DNA from: Kiritimatiellia bacterium
GTDB taxonomy: Bacteria > Verrucomicrobiota > Kiritimatiellia > RFP12 > UBA1067
Direction: 5' to 3'
Length of the DNA stretch: 5,152 nt
Assembly: GCA_017430155.1 (NCBI GenBank)
Contig: JAFRNO010000083.1
Location: forward strand, 1-5,152
The stretch's first letter is position 1. Each line of letters starts with the position of its first letter. The notes beneath the pieces are model-generated. The model was not told the origin of the DNA. It saw only the letters and a list, made by a program, of their open reading frames with translations, and did not search any database. Below, piece after piece: positions 1-5,152 of the stretch. The translations under genes were made by a program, and so were the position numbers.

Positions 1-303
1 CTTTCTTCCTTCAGGCTGTCCCGCAAGAAAATTCCCAAGTTCAAAGAAAGCCTCCTGCCAATCATTCAGCATAGGGCAATCCCAATGCCCCTGTTGGCGT
101 AACGAGAGGCGGAATTGCTTCAATTGCGCTTTCAAGCCACCACGCTTCAAGCCGGAATGGTGAAAGGCAAAAGCATGGTTGAACGCCTCGTTGACAAGAT
201 AGGTCTTGCCGACACGACGCCGTCCATAGATCGCAACCAATTGCGATTCTTTCGATTCGTATGCCTTTTTGAGCAAAACAAGCTCTTTTTTACGTCCAAT
301 CAT
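1..303 (-). CDS. ATP-binding protein, ATPase_2/DUF234-type (5' part, cut by window edge)
   Basis: Only the N-terminal 101 residues are visible; the gene continues past the left edge. The protein begins MIGRKKELVLLKKAY and has a P-loop at residues 27-34 (GRRRVGKT: G27, G32, K33, T34) after a short beta strand (QLVAIY). It continues with an FHHSGL segment. This is the usual N-terminus of the archaeal-type ATPase_2 family (MIGR.kEl...YGRRRVGKTyL). Full-length members generally run to about 350-500 aa and often end in DUF234, a PD-(D/E)XK-like domain, but neither Walker B nor that domain can be checked here. The start at 301-303 is supported by AGAGG (313-317 on the opposite strand) nine bases upstream. 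The frame stays open further upstream, but that stretch does not look like protein of this family. Codons are AT-richer (AAA, CAA, TTG, CTT) than in the other genes, hinting at a separate origin. Cellular role is unknown. Confidence 0.85.
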   Translation of the reverse strand, partial: MIGRKKELVLLKKAYESKESQLVAIYGRRRVGKTYLVNEAFNHAFAFHHSGLKRGGLKAQLKQFRLSLRQQGHWDCPMLNDWQEAFFELGNFLAGQPEGRK

Positions 304-335
304 CACATTGTGCCTCTTGACGCCCCATACCAAAC

Positions 336-362
336 AAAATACGGTACTTTTTGGGAAGTCAA
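336..362 (-). promoter_or_regulatory. Possible promoter of the ATPase_2-type gene
   Basis: On the minus strand TTGACT (357-362) resembles a -35 box. TATTTT (336-341) follows after a 15-bp spacer and resembles a -10 box. The leader to the ATG at 303 would be about 25-30 nt and would include AGAGG. The spacer is shorter than the usual 16-18 bp and the DNA here is generally AT-rich, so this is a weak call. Confidence 0.3.
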
Positions 363-411
363 AAGAGAAAAACGCCAATTTGCTCCGCCATAAATAGGTC
401 GCACACCCCTG

Positions 412-427
412 ATTTGGGGCCCCAAAT
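412..427. repeat. Perfect 16-bp palindrome ATTTGGGGCCCCAAAT
   Basis: Every base of this site matches its own reverse complement. It lies between the stop of the phosphoesterase-like gene (469) and the promoter region of the ATPase_2 gene, both minus-strand. As RNA it could form a 6-bp stem with a GGCC loop, but no T-run follows on either strand, so it is a poor intrinsic terminator. A dimeric-protein operator, or a junction mark where AT-richer DNA meets GC-rich DNA, are alternatives. The rest of 394-468 holds nothing I recognise beyond a weak 6-bp inverted pair, CCGCGT (439-444) and ACGCGG (463-468). Confidence 0.5.
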
Positions 428-468
428 AACAACGTGGCCCGCGTTACAGCTCAATGCGACGGACGCGG

Positions 469-1206
469 TCAGAAGGGATAGAGAACCTTGGCCTTGTCGT
501 ATGTGGCGGGCTCGGTCATGATCGGCTCGCCGGGCTTGCCCCAGGCGTTGAGCGGACGCACCTCGAAGGTGACGCTGTCATGGTCGTTCGGGATCTCGAA
601 GCGTCCGAAGAGGCATGTCACGTCGCCCGTGTCGTACTTCTCGGGCCAGTAGCACTTCGGCGAGTAGACGCGCTTCGTGGCGACGATGCGCGTGACGAGC
701 GCCTTGCGGAGCACCGCCCGCACCTCGTAGTCGTACGCGCGCGGCGTGGCGGACGTGGACTGCGCGGTCGGAAAGCGCACCTCGATCTGCGCGAGCTTCT
801 TGCCGGAACGGTCGCTCCCCGCGATCTTCCGCACCGTCGCCTTCGCGCCCGGCGCGAACTGCGGCGCGGGCACGCCCTTCCCGCGCGCCTCGAAGGACGC
901 GCTGCCGTCGTTCGGCCACTTGATGATCCACGGCGCGGCCACAGGCTCGCCGCCGCGGATGACGTCCAAGCGGTCGACGACGATCCGGTCGGGCCAGATG
1001 GTGAGGAACAGCGCGTGCGAGCCGTCGGGAATGGTGTTGATCTGCGCCATCTGCTGCGGCGGGTCGCTGAGCGCGGCATCGCACGAGCAGCGTCCGTTCT
1101 CGCGCCCCGCCGCCGTGAGGAGCGTGAAAAGCGCGGGCGACTGGATGGCCGTGAACGCGCCCTGCCAGAGCGACAGCTCCTCCGTCGTTTTTGTTGTCTG
1201 TGCCAT
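469..1206 (-). CDS. Metallophosphoesterase C-terminal-region protein lacking the catalytic domain
   Basis: The 245-aa product has no signal peptide, no membrane segment and none of the metal-binding motifs (DxH, GDxxD, GNHE, GHxH) of calcineurin-like phosphoesterases. What it does show resembles the region after that catalytic domain in verrucomicrobial/lentisphaeral proteins. There is an LWQGAFTAIQSPAL segment at residues 13-26. A beta hairpin ending WPDRIVVDRLDV...PWIIKWP at 71-98 compares with the family's yDRIVleRrDf..g..l...WviPlP. An Ig-like tail follows, with RAYDYEV (156-162) and FEVRPLNAWGKPGEPI (214-229). The start is bounded: an in-frame TGA lies at 1225-1227, and the ATG at 1204-1206 has GGAGG (1212-1216) five bases upstream. 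A TTG at 1222-1224 is a less likely start. It is either a 5'-truncated remnant that acquired a start and promoter, or a stand-alone beta-rich protein. Family assignment is from remembered sequence pattern, not from a search. Confidence 0.6.
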   Translation of the reverse strand: MAQTTKTTEELSLWQGAFTAIQSPALFTLLTAAGRENGRCSCDAALSDPPQQMAQINTIPDGSHALFLTIWPDRIVVDRLDVIRGGEPVAAPWIIKWPNDGSASFEARGKGVPAPQFAPGAKATVRKIAGSDRSGKKLAQIEVRFPTAQSTSATPRAYDYEVRAVLRKALVTRIVATKRVYSPKCYWPEKYDTGDVTCLFGRFEIPNDHDSVTFEVRPLNAWGKPGEPIMTEPATYDKAKVLYPF

Positions 1207-1211
1207 TTCTG

Positions 1212-1216
1212 CCTCC
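1212..1216 (-). promoter_or_regulatory. Strong ribosome binding site deciding the start at 1206
   Basis: GGAGG on the minus strand with a five-base spacer to the ATG at 1204-1206. It is the best Shine-Dalgarno sequence in the window. It argues that the phosphoesterase-like fragment is translated and that the ATG, not the upstream TTG at 1224, is used. Confidence 0.75.
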
Positions 1217-1218
1217 AG

Positions 1219-1234
1219 TGTCAATCATTTGACA
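1219..1234. promoter_or_regulatory. Inverted-repeat operator candidate TGTCAATCATTTGACA
   Basis: Six-base arms TGTCAA and TTGACA are perfectly complementary around a 4-bp centre, giving TGTCA-N6-TGACA. That spacing is the one used by CRP/FNR-superfamily regulators (CRP TGTGA-N6-TCACA; CooA TGTCA-N6-CGACA). The dyad sits just downstream of the minus-strand -10 element (1241-1246), over the expected transcription start and upstream of GGAGG, where a bound protein would block transcription of the phosphoesterase-like gene. The dyad is seen directly; the binding protein is inferred. GlnR/TnrA sites (TGTNA-N7-TNACA) are close but one base longer. Confidence 0.45.
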
Positions 1235-1240
1235 AGAAAC

Positions 1241-1249
1241 ATTCTACCA
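1241..1249 (-). promoter_or_regulatory. Extended -10 promoter element for the phosphoesterase-like gene
   Basis: On the minus strand the bases read TGGTAGAAT, matching the extended -10 form TGnTATAAT with one change. No good -35 hexamer lies 16-18 bp upstream, which is common with extended -10 promoters. The position where a -35 would lie falls in the first of the two 15-bp direct repeats. The leader to the ATG at 1206 would be about 28 nt. Confidence 0.5.
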
Positions 1250-1257
1250 CCTCGAAC

Positions 1258-1296
1258 GTAAAAAATACGCAAAATTATGATGTAAAAAATACGCAA
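1258..1296. repeat. Two identical 15-bp direct repeats, GTAAAAAATACGCAA, 24 bp apart
   Basis: The copies occupy 1258-1272 and 1282-1296 and are identical. The spacer between them is 9 bp, and the first copy has a small internal inverted pair (CGTA/TACG). They lie in the AT-rich divergent region between the phosphoesterase-like gene and the AAA-ATPase gene: about 24 to 62 bp upstream of the likely minus-strand start and about 57 to 95 bp upstream of the plus-strand one. A tandem activator or repressor site is the simplest reading. A copy of a dispersed genomic repeat is also possible. Confidence 0.6.
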
Positions 1297-1337
1297 GCAC
1301 CTTTTACGGCATTCTGGCAAGCGCGTTCGCGAATTTG

Positions 1338-1346
1338 TGGTATACT
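1338..1346 (+). promoter_or_regulatory. Extended -10 promoter element of the AAA-ATPase gene
   Basis: TGGTATACT matches the extended -10 form TGnTATAAT with one change (TATACT). No convincing -35 box is seen 16-18 bp upstream (1318-1323 is CAAGCG). The expected transcription start, about seven bases after the hexamer, falls at 1352-1354, on or beside the ATG at 1354. This implies a leaderless transcript. Confidence 0.55.
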
Positions 1347-1353
1347 ATGCCTC

Positions 1354-3105
1354 ATGACAGGCAATTGCAAGATACCATACGGGATCTCGTCCTTCACCCG
1401 TCTGCGCGAAGAGGGATACTACTACGTCGACAAGACGGCGTACATCCACACGCTTGAGCTGTGCGGTCCGTTTCTTTTCTTCGTGCGCCCGCGCCGGTTC
1501 GGCAAGTCGCTGTTCATCAGCATGCTCGAAAGCTACTACGACGTGGCCGCGAAGGATCGTTTCCAGGCGTTGTTCGGCGATCTCGACATCGGCAGGGAGC
1601 CGACCGAGAACGCGAGCCGCTACCAGGTGCTGACAATGGACTTCTCGCAGGTGAACAGAGGCGCGGACAGGACGCTTCAGGAACGTTTCGAGAGATACAT
1701 CGGCGACTGCCTCGACGCGTTCATGTTTCGTTATGGCGACAAGTACGACGAAGATTTCCGCAGGGCGTTCGCGGCTGCGGACGCAGCCAGCAAGTTCACC
1801 AAACTTGTGACTTATGCCCGCACCAAAGGCTACCCGCTTTACCTCTTCATCGACGAGTACGACAACTTCACGAACGCGATGCTCCGCGCCGAGGGGAACG
1901 ACAGCTACGAGGCCATCACGCACGGGCAGGGCTTCTACCGCGAGTGGTTCAAGGCGTTCAAGGGCAACTTCGACCGCATTTTCATGACAGGCGTCTCGCC
2001 CGTCACGATGGACGACCTCACGAGCGGCTTCAACATCGCCTCCAACATCTCGCAGGACATGGCGTGCAACGCCATGATCGGCTTCTCCGAGGCGGAGGTG
2101 CTGAAGATGTACACGGATTTCAAGGGCACGGGCCTCTACGCCAAGGGCGAGCCGTGCGACTGGGTGCGCGCCATCAAGCCGTGGTACGACGGTTACTGTT
2201 TCGCGGAGGAGAAGCGCGGCAAGGAGAGCGTGTTCAACAGCGACATGTCGCTCTACTTCCTTCAAGCGCTCGTCAAGACCGGCAAACCCCCGAAGAACTG
2301 GGTGGACCGGAACATCGCGACCGACTACGCGAAGCTCCAGGTCATCGCCGACATCCAGCGGCGCATCGATCCCGAACGGGCGGAAGAGATTCTGCCCCCG
2401 ACGGAGACGCTTGCCGCCGACGGGGAAATCGCCTTCCCGCTCGTGGAGTCCTTCTCCGCCGACCAGATCCAGAACCCCGACAACTTCCTCTCGCTGTTCT
2501 ACTACTACGGCATCGTCTCGATGAAGGAACGCCGCCGAGGGGCCGACTGGTTCCACATCCCGAACGTCTGCGTCAAGCGACAGGTGTTCGACTACCTGCG
2601 CCTCCACTACACGCATACCCGTTCGCCGAACTGGCAGGAGTGGGCGCGCCTCGCATCGGCGTTCGCATACGACGGCGAATGGCGTCCGTTCCTCGAACGG
2701 CTCGCCGCCGACTTCGCCGACACCAATCCCGTCCGCGGCGGCATCCAGGGCGAGCACCGCATCCAAGGGTACATGCAGGCGGAGTTCGGCCACCTCGACT
2801 TCTACGACCTCGCGCCAGAGATGGAGCTTGCGCGCGGTTTCTGCGACTTCTGCCTCTTCCCGGAACGTCACCGGTTCGGCGATGTGACGCACAGCTACCA
2901 CGTCGAGCTCAAGCACTCCGCGAAGGACGCTTCGGACGCGGAGCTGGCGGCAAAGTACGAGGAAGGCGTCGCGCAGCTCGCCAGGTACCGCGCCGACAAA
3001 TCCGTGCCGTCGCTCGCGCACGGCACGACGCTCCACCAGATCGTGTTCCAGTTCAAGGGCTCGGAACTCGTCTGCCTGGAGCAGATCGCCGAAGAGATCC
3101 TGTGA
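1354..3105 (+). CDS. Predicted AAA-ATPase with C-terminal PD-(D/E)XK nuclease-like domain
   Basis: A 583-aa protein with the full architecture of the AAA-ATPase_like/PDDEXK_9 family. Residues 7-30 (IPYGISSFTRLREE...YYYVDKT) are the hallmark N-terminus. The P-loop variant RPRRFGKS is at 45-52, Walker B LYLFIDEYD at 162-170, and TGVSPVTMDDLTSGFN at 212-227. Further conserved blocks are WYDGYCF (277-283) and VFNSD (293-297). The nuclease-like core follows with D498, E518-L-K520 and Q541, so the usual catalytic residues are kept. Length is normal. The cytoplasmic ATPase's substrate and role are unknown; the family is multi-copy in gut bacteria and has been proposed to act on DNA. The start at 1354 gives the canonical N-terminus, although the frame is open back to 454 across the antisense gene. 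No Shine-Dalgarno precedes it. The XylR-like gene begins 26 bp after its stop. Confidence 0.9.
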   Translation: MTGNCKIPYGISSFTRLREEGYYYVDKTAYIHTLELCGPFLFFVRPRRFGKSLFISMLESYYDVAAKDRFQALFGDLDIGREPTENASRYQVLTMDFSQVNRGADRTLQERFERYIGDCLDAFMFRYGDKYDEDFRRAFAAADAASKFTKLVTYARTKGYPLYLFIDEYDNFTNAMLRAEGNDSYEAITHGQGFYREWFKAFKGNFDRIFMTGVSPVTMDDLTSGFNIASNISQDMACNAMIGFSEAEVLKMYTDFKGTGLYAKGEPCDWVRAIKPWYDGYCFAEEKRGKESVFNSDMSLYFLQALVKTGKPPKNWVDRNIATDYAKLQVIADIQRRIDPERAEEILPPTETLAADGEIAFPLVESFSADQIQNPDNFLSLFYYYGIVSMKERRRGADWFHIPNVCVKRQVFDYLRLHYTHTRSPNWQEWARLASAFAYDGEWRPFLERLAADFADTNPVRGGIQGEHRIQGYMQAEFGHLDFYDLAPEMELARGFCDFCLFPERHRFGDVTHSYHVELKHSAKDASDAELAAKYEEGVAQLARYRADKSVPSLAHGTTLHQIVFQFKGSELVCLEQIAEEIL

Positions 3106-3131
3106 AAAGCGCCCATTAGCCAATCGCGGCC

Positions 3132-4283
3132 ATGCCCACGATTCTCGTATTCATCCCCTTCTCGCGCCACATCTTCCGGCAGATGCTGGCCGGCGTACAC
3201 CGGTTCTACGGCGGCGCCGCGAAAGTACAGATTGTTGAAGGCTGCTCGAACGCGGCGCGGCTGCGGCATCTGCTGGAGTTCTGGCGGCCGAAGGGATGCA
3301 TCGTCGAGGCGAGCGAGGGAATGGGCATCTTCACCCGACGCAACCTCTGTGGCGTGCCGACCGTGTACCTGGACCGCGCCTCGCTGAAAACGCCTGAGTT
3401 CGACGTGGTGCAGGACTACGCGGCTGGTTCCGAGACCGCCGCCCGCGAGCTCATCTCCCCCGCGATGGCGCACTACGCGTTCGTCGGCTACCACATCGCC
3501 ACCACCTGGTCGCACGAGCGCTGCAAGGCGTTTAGGGATGCCGTGAAGCTCAACGGACACCCCTTCTCCAGCTTCGAACGCATCCTGCCGGAGGGCAGCC
3601 GCACGCAGGCGCTCCGCGAATGGGTCGCGGCGTTGCCGAAACCCTGCGGCATCCTGGCCGCCAACGACACGGTGGCGGAGGAGGTGCTGGCCGTCTGCAC
3701 GAACCTGAACCTGCACGCGCCAGATGACGTGATGATCGTGGGAGTCGACAACGACGAGCAGATCTGCGAGCAGTCCGATCCGACCATCAGCAGCGTCTGC
3801 CCCGACTTCGAGCGGAGCGGACACCTCTGCGCGGAGCTGCTGGACGCGCGCATCCGCAACCCGCGCCTCCGCCCCCGGCGCCTGACGTACGGCATCGTCG
3901 GTCTCATCCGGCGCGGGTCGAGCGTCCCCGCGCTGAAGTCGAACTACCGCGTGATGGCGGCGGTGCGGGACGTCCGCACGCGCGCGTGCACGGGGCTGCG
4001 CGTGGCGGACGTGGTCGCCACGATGGGGTGTTCGACGCGTCTGGCCGAGATGCGCTTCCGCGAGGTGACGGGCAAGACCATCCGGGAAGCGATCGCCGAC
4101 ATCCGGATGGAGCGCGCCGTGGTTCTCCTCAAGGGCGGCGCCACGCCCATCGGCGACATCGCCCAGGCGTGCGGATACGGCACGGAGGCCGCGCTGCGCA
4201 TCGCGTTCAGGAAGCGCTTCGGACAGTCGATGCGCGCTTGGCGCGCCACCGCCTCCGGCGTGCACCTCCCGCGCACGCGCTGA
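3132..4283 (+). CDS. XylR-like transcriptional regulator (LacI-type sensor plus AraC HTH)
   Basis: The 383-aa protein aligns end to end by eye with E. coli XylR (392 aa). Residues 3 to about 262 form a periplasmic-binding-protein-like sensor of the LacI type, with AANDTVAEE at 176-184 (N178, D179), GVDNDE at 204-209 and PTISSV soon after. Residues about 275-372 form an AraC-family DNA-binding domain. Its first helix-turn-helix begins near RVADVV (290-295) and its second spans TPIGDIAQACGY (338-349) to MRAWR. The expected role is to sense a sugar or related ligand and regulate genes for its use; the ligand cannot be read from the sequence. The start is forced: an in-frame TAG lies at 3117-3119 and no other start codon precedes the ATG. 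No Shine-Dalgarno is evident, so translation may depend on coupling or an SD-independent route. The same strand and 26-bp gap suggest an operon with the ATPase-nuclease. Confidence 0.9.
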   Translation: MPTILVFIPFSRHIFRQMLAGVHRFYGGAAKVQIVEGCSNAARLRHLLEFWRPKGCIVEASEGMGIFTRRNLCGVPTVYLDRASLKTPEFDVVQDYAAGSETAARELISPAMAHYAFVGYHIATTWSHERCKAFRDAVKLNGHPFSSFERILPEGSRTQALREWVAALPKPCGILAANDTVAEEVLAVCTNLNLHAPDDVMIVGVDNDEQICEQSDPTISSVCPDFERSGHLCAELLDARIRNPRLRPRRLTYGIVGLIRRGSSVPALKSNYRVMAAVRDVRTRACTGLRVADVVATMGCSTRLAEMRFREVTGKTIREAIADIRMERAVVLLKGGATPIGDIAQACGYGTEAALRIAFRKRFGQSMRAWRATASGVHLPRTR

Positions 4284-4295
4284 CCGCGGCATTTC

Positions 4296-5152
4296 TCAAA
4301 CATCAGGCTCCACGTGCACCACGGCGTCGTTCACGTCCAGCCCCGCCCCGCACACGGCCTCCTTCACGGCGTGGCCGATGTCGTGGCCCTCCGCGACGGA
4401 AAGCGACGGCGTCACCTGCACGTGGAGGTCCACCTGGAACGAGCCGCCGTAGCGTCGCGCGCGCGCCTTGTGCACGCCGCGCACGCCCGGCACCTTCTCG
4501 GCCACGGCCACCACGGCGGCGGCCTTGTCGTCGATGTCGGCGTCGACCAGCTCCTGCAGCGCGGGCTTCGCCAGCTGCCATGAGACGTGCAGGATGAACG
4601 CCGCCACGAGCAGCGCCCCGGCGGAGTCGGCCCACGCGAGCGACGGCACGAGCCACGCCGCCGCCACCGCCAGCGCCACGGGCGCGGAGCTGAGCGCGTC
4701 CGAACGGTGGTGCCAGGCGTTCGCCTCCAGTGCCGGTGACTTCACCCGCCGTGCCACGCGGCGCGTCCATCTGAAGATAAGCTCCTTGAGCACGACGGAC
4801 GCCGCCGCCACCGCGCACGCCGCAAGCCCCGGACGCACCGCCGCCCTTCTCGCCATAAGCCGCACGACCGCGGCCGAGCCGAGCTCGTACGCGACGAACG
4901 CAAGTGCGAGCGAGATGAAGAGCGTCACGAGCGCCTCGATCTTGCCGTGCCCGTACGGATGCGCGTCATCCGCCGGCGCGACCCAGAACCTCACCCCCAG
5001 CACCACCGCGACGTCCGTCACGAGGTCGGAGAGCGAATGCACCGCGTCGGCCACGAGCGCATGGGACGAACACGCCCATCCTGCGGCGGCCTTCGCCGCC
5101 GCGAGGCACACGTTCACGGCCATGCCCGCGACCGTGACACGCCTCACCTGGC
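4296..5152 (-). CDS. Cation diffusion facilitator (CDF) family metal efflux protein, 5' end off window
   Basis: At least 285 residues of a CDF transporter, an inner-membrane proton-coupled exporter of Zn2+, Fe2+ or similar divalent ions. Numbered from the GTG at 5145-5147, the transport-site residues are H37-x3-D41 in TM2 and H146-x3-D150 in TM5, corresponding to D45/D49 and H153/D157 of E. coli YiiP. The family motif PADDAHPYGHGKIE is at 58-71. Six hydrophobic segments are followed by a cytoplasmic dimerisation domain from about 200 to 283, with histidines in VDLHVQV, EGHDIGH and VVHVEP. His at the first position is typical of zinc-type CDFs, but substrate is not certain. The frame stays open through 5152 and family members usually have several more residues before this RRVT segment, so the true start is probably outside the window. 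It converges on the XylR-like gene with a 12-bp gap (4284-4295) and no visible terminator between them. Confidence 0.92.
   Translation of the reverse strand, partial: QVRRVTVAGMAVNVCLAAAKAAAGWACSSHALVADAVHSLSDLVTDVAVVLGVRFWVAPADDAHPYGHGKIEALVTLFISLALAFVAYELGSAAVVRLMARRAAVRPGLAACAVAAASVVLKELIFRWTRRVARRVKSPALEANAWHHRSDALSSAPVALAVAAAWLVPSLAWADSAGALLVAAFILHVSWQLAKPALQELVDADIDDKAAAVVAVAEKVPGVRGVHKARARRYGGSFQVDLHVQVTPSLSVAEGHDIGHAVKEAVCGAGLDVNDAVVHVEPDV

Noticed and set aside
115..393. Plus-strand 92-codon open frame
   Set aside because: Antisense to the ATPase_2-type gene, whose P-loop and N-terminus are clear on the minus strand.
1229..1234. Perfect plus-strand TTGACA that could be a -35 box
   Set aside because: No -10-like hexamer lies 15-19 bp downstream (1252-1257 is TCGAAC). 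The bases are better explained as one arm of the dyad at 1219-1234.
1315..1330. Sigma-54-like -24/-12 sequence (TGGCAAG-N4-TTCGC) upstream of the AAA-ATPase gene
   Set aside because: The invariant GC of the -12 element is replaced by CG at the required spacing, and an extended -10 fits better at 1338-1346.
454..1353. A 300-codon open extension in frame with the AAA-ATPase gene, which would make an 883-aa protein
   Set aside because: The extension is arginine-rich and low-complexity, lies antisense to the phosphoesterase-like gene, and precedes the canonical family N-terminus (IPYGISSF...YYVDKT). An extended -10 element sits inside it just before 1354.
1461..3119. Second plus-strand open frame (552 codons) overlapping the AAA-ATPase gene
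   Set aside because: Arginine-rich shadow frame from GC-rich third positions, with no domain and no start signals.
1345..3123. Long minus-strand open frame (592 codons) opposite the AAA-ATPase gene
   Set aside because: It is the mirror of a GC-rich gene, with V/E/R/L-rich composition and no recognisable domain. The plus-strand frame carries all the family motifs.
2895..4292. Minus-strand open frame (465 codons) opposite the regulator
   Set aside because: Shadow of the XylR-like gene, which aligns with XylR along its full length.
4284..4295. Possible bidirectional terminator between the convergent regulator and CDF genes
   Set aside because: Only 12 bp with no inverted repeat and no T-run; no hairpin could be drawn.

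Overview
This 5.15 kb window is a bacterial chromosome segment, mostly GC-rich (for example 37 of 60 bases are G/C at 2041-2100), with two AT-richer patches at about 1-430 and 1235-1345. The mix of families fits a PVC-group bacterium of the Lentisphaerota/Kiritimatiellota type from an animal gut or rumen. Those families are a XylR-type LacI/AraC hybrid regulator, a metallophosphoesterase-type C-terminal region and a predicted AAA-ATPase/PD-(D/E)XK protein. This assignment is inference from gene families and composition; no rRNA or marker gene is present to confirm it.

Layout, left to right. (1) 1-303, minus strand: the first 101 residues of an ATP-binding protein of the archaeal-type ATPase_2/DUF234 family, cut by the window edge, in AT-richer DNA. 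(2) 304-468: a short intergenic region with a weak promoter for gene 1 and a perfect 16-bp palindrome. (3) 469-1206, minus: a 245-aa protein that resembles only the C-terminal part of secreted-type metallophosphoesterases and lacks the catalytic domain, but has a good ribosome binding site and an extended -10 promoter. (4) 1207-1353: a divergent, AT-rich regulatory region with a dyad of CRP/FNR geometry, two identical 15-bp direct repeats 24 bp apart, and extended -10 elements on both strands. (5) 1354-3105, plus: a 583-aa predicted AAA-ATPase with a C-terminal PD-(D/E)XK nuclease-like domain, apparently translated from a leaderless mRNA. (6) 3132-4283, plus: a XylR-like regulator 26 bp downstream, probably co-transcribed. 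(7) 4296-5152, minus: a cation diffusion facilitator (CDF) metal exporter, converging on the regulator with a 12-bp gap and running off the right edge.

The genes do not form one obvious pathway. The most coherent unit is the ATPase-nuclease plus the downstream regulator, driven from the divergent promoter region. The ATPase/PD-(D/E)XK family is widespread and multi-copy in gut bacteria and has no settled function. Its neighbour is a sugar-sensing type of regulator with no sugar genes in view. Gene 1 belongs to a second ATPase family that usually also carries a PD-(D/E)XK-like C-terminus, so the window may be an accessory patch. The best new leads are the organised divergent control region, the leaderless start, and the catalytic-domain-less phosphoesterase remnant. 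I do not see a clearly new multi-gene system.
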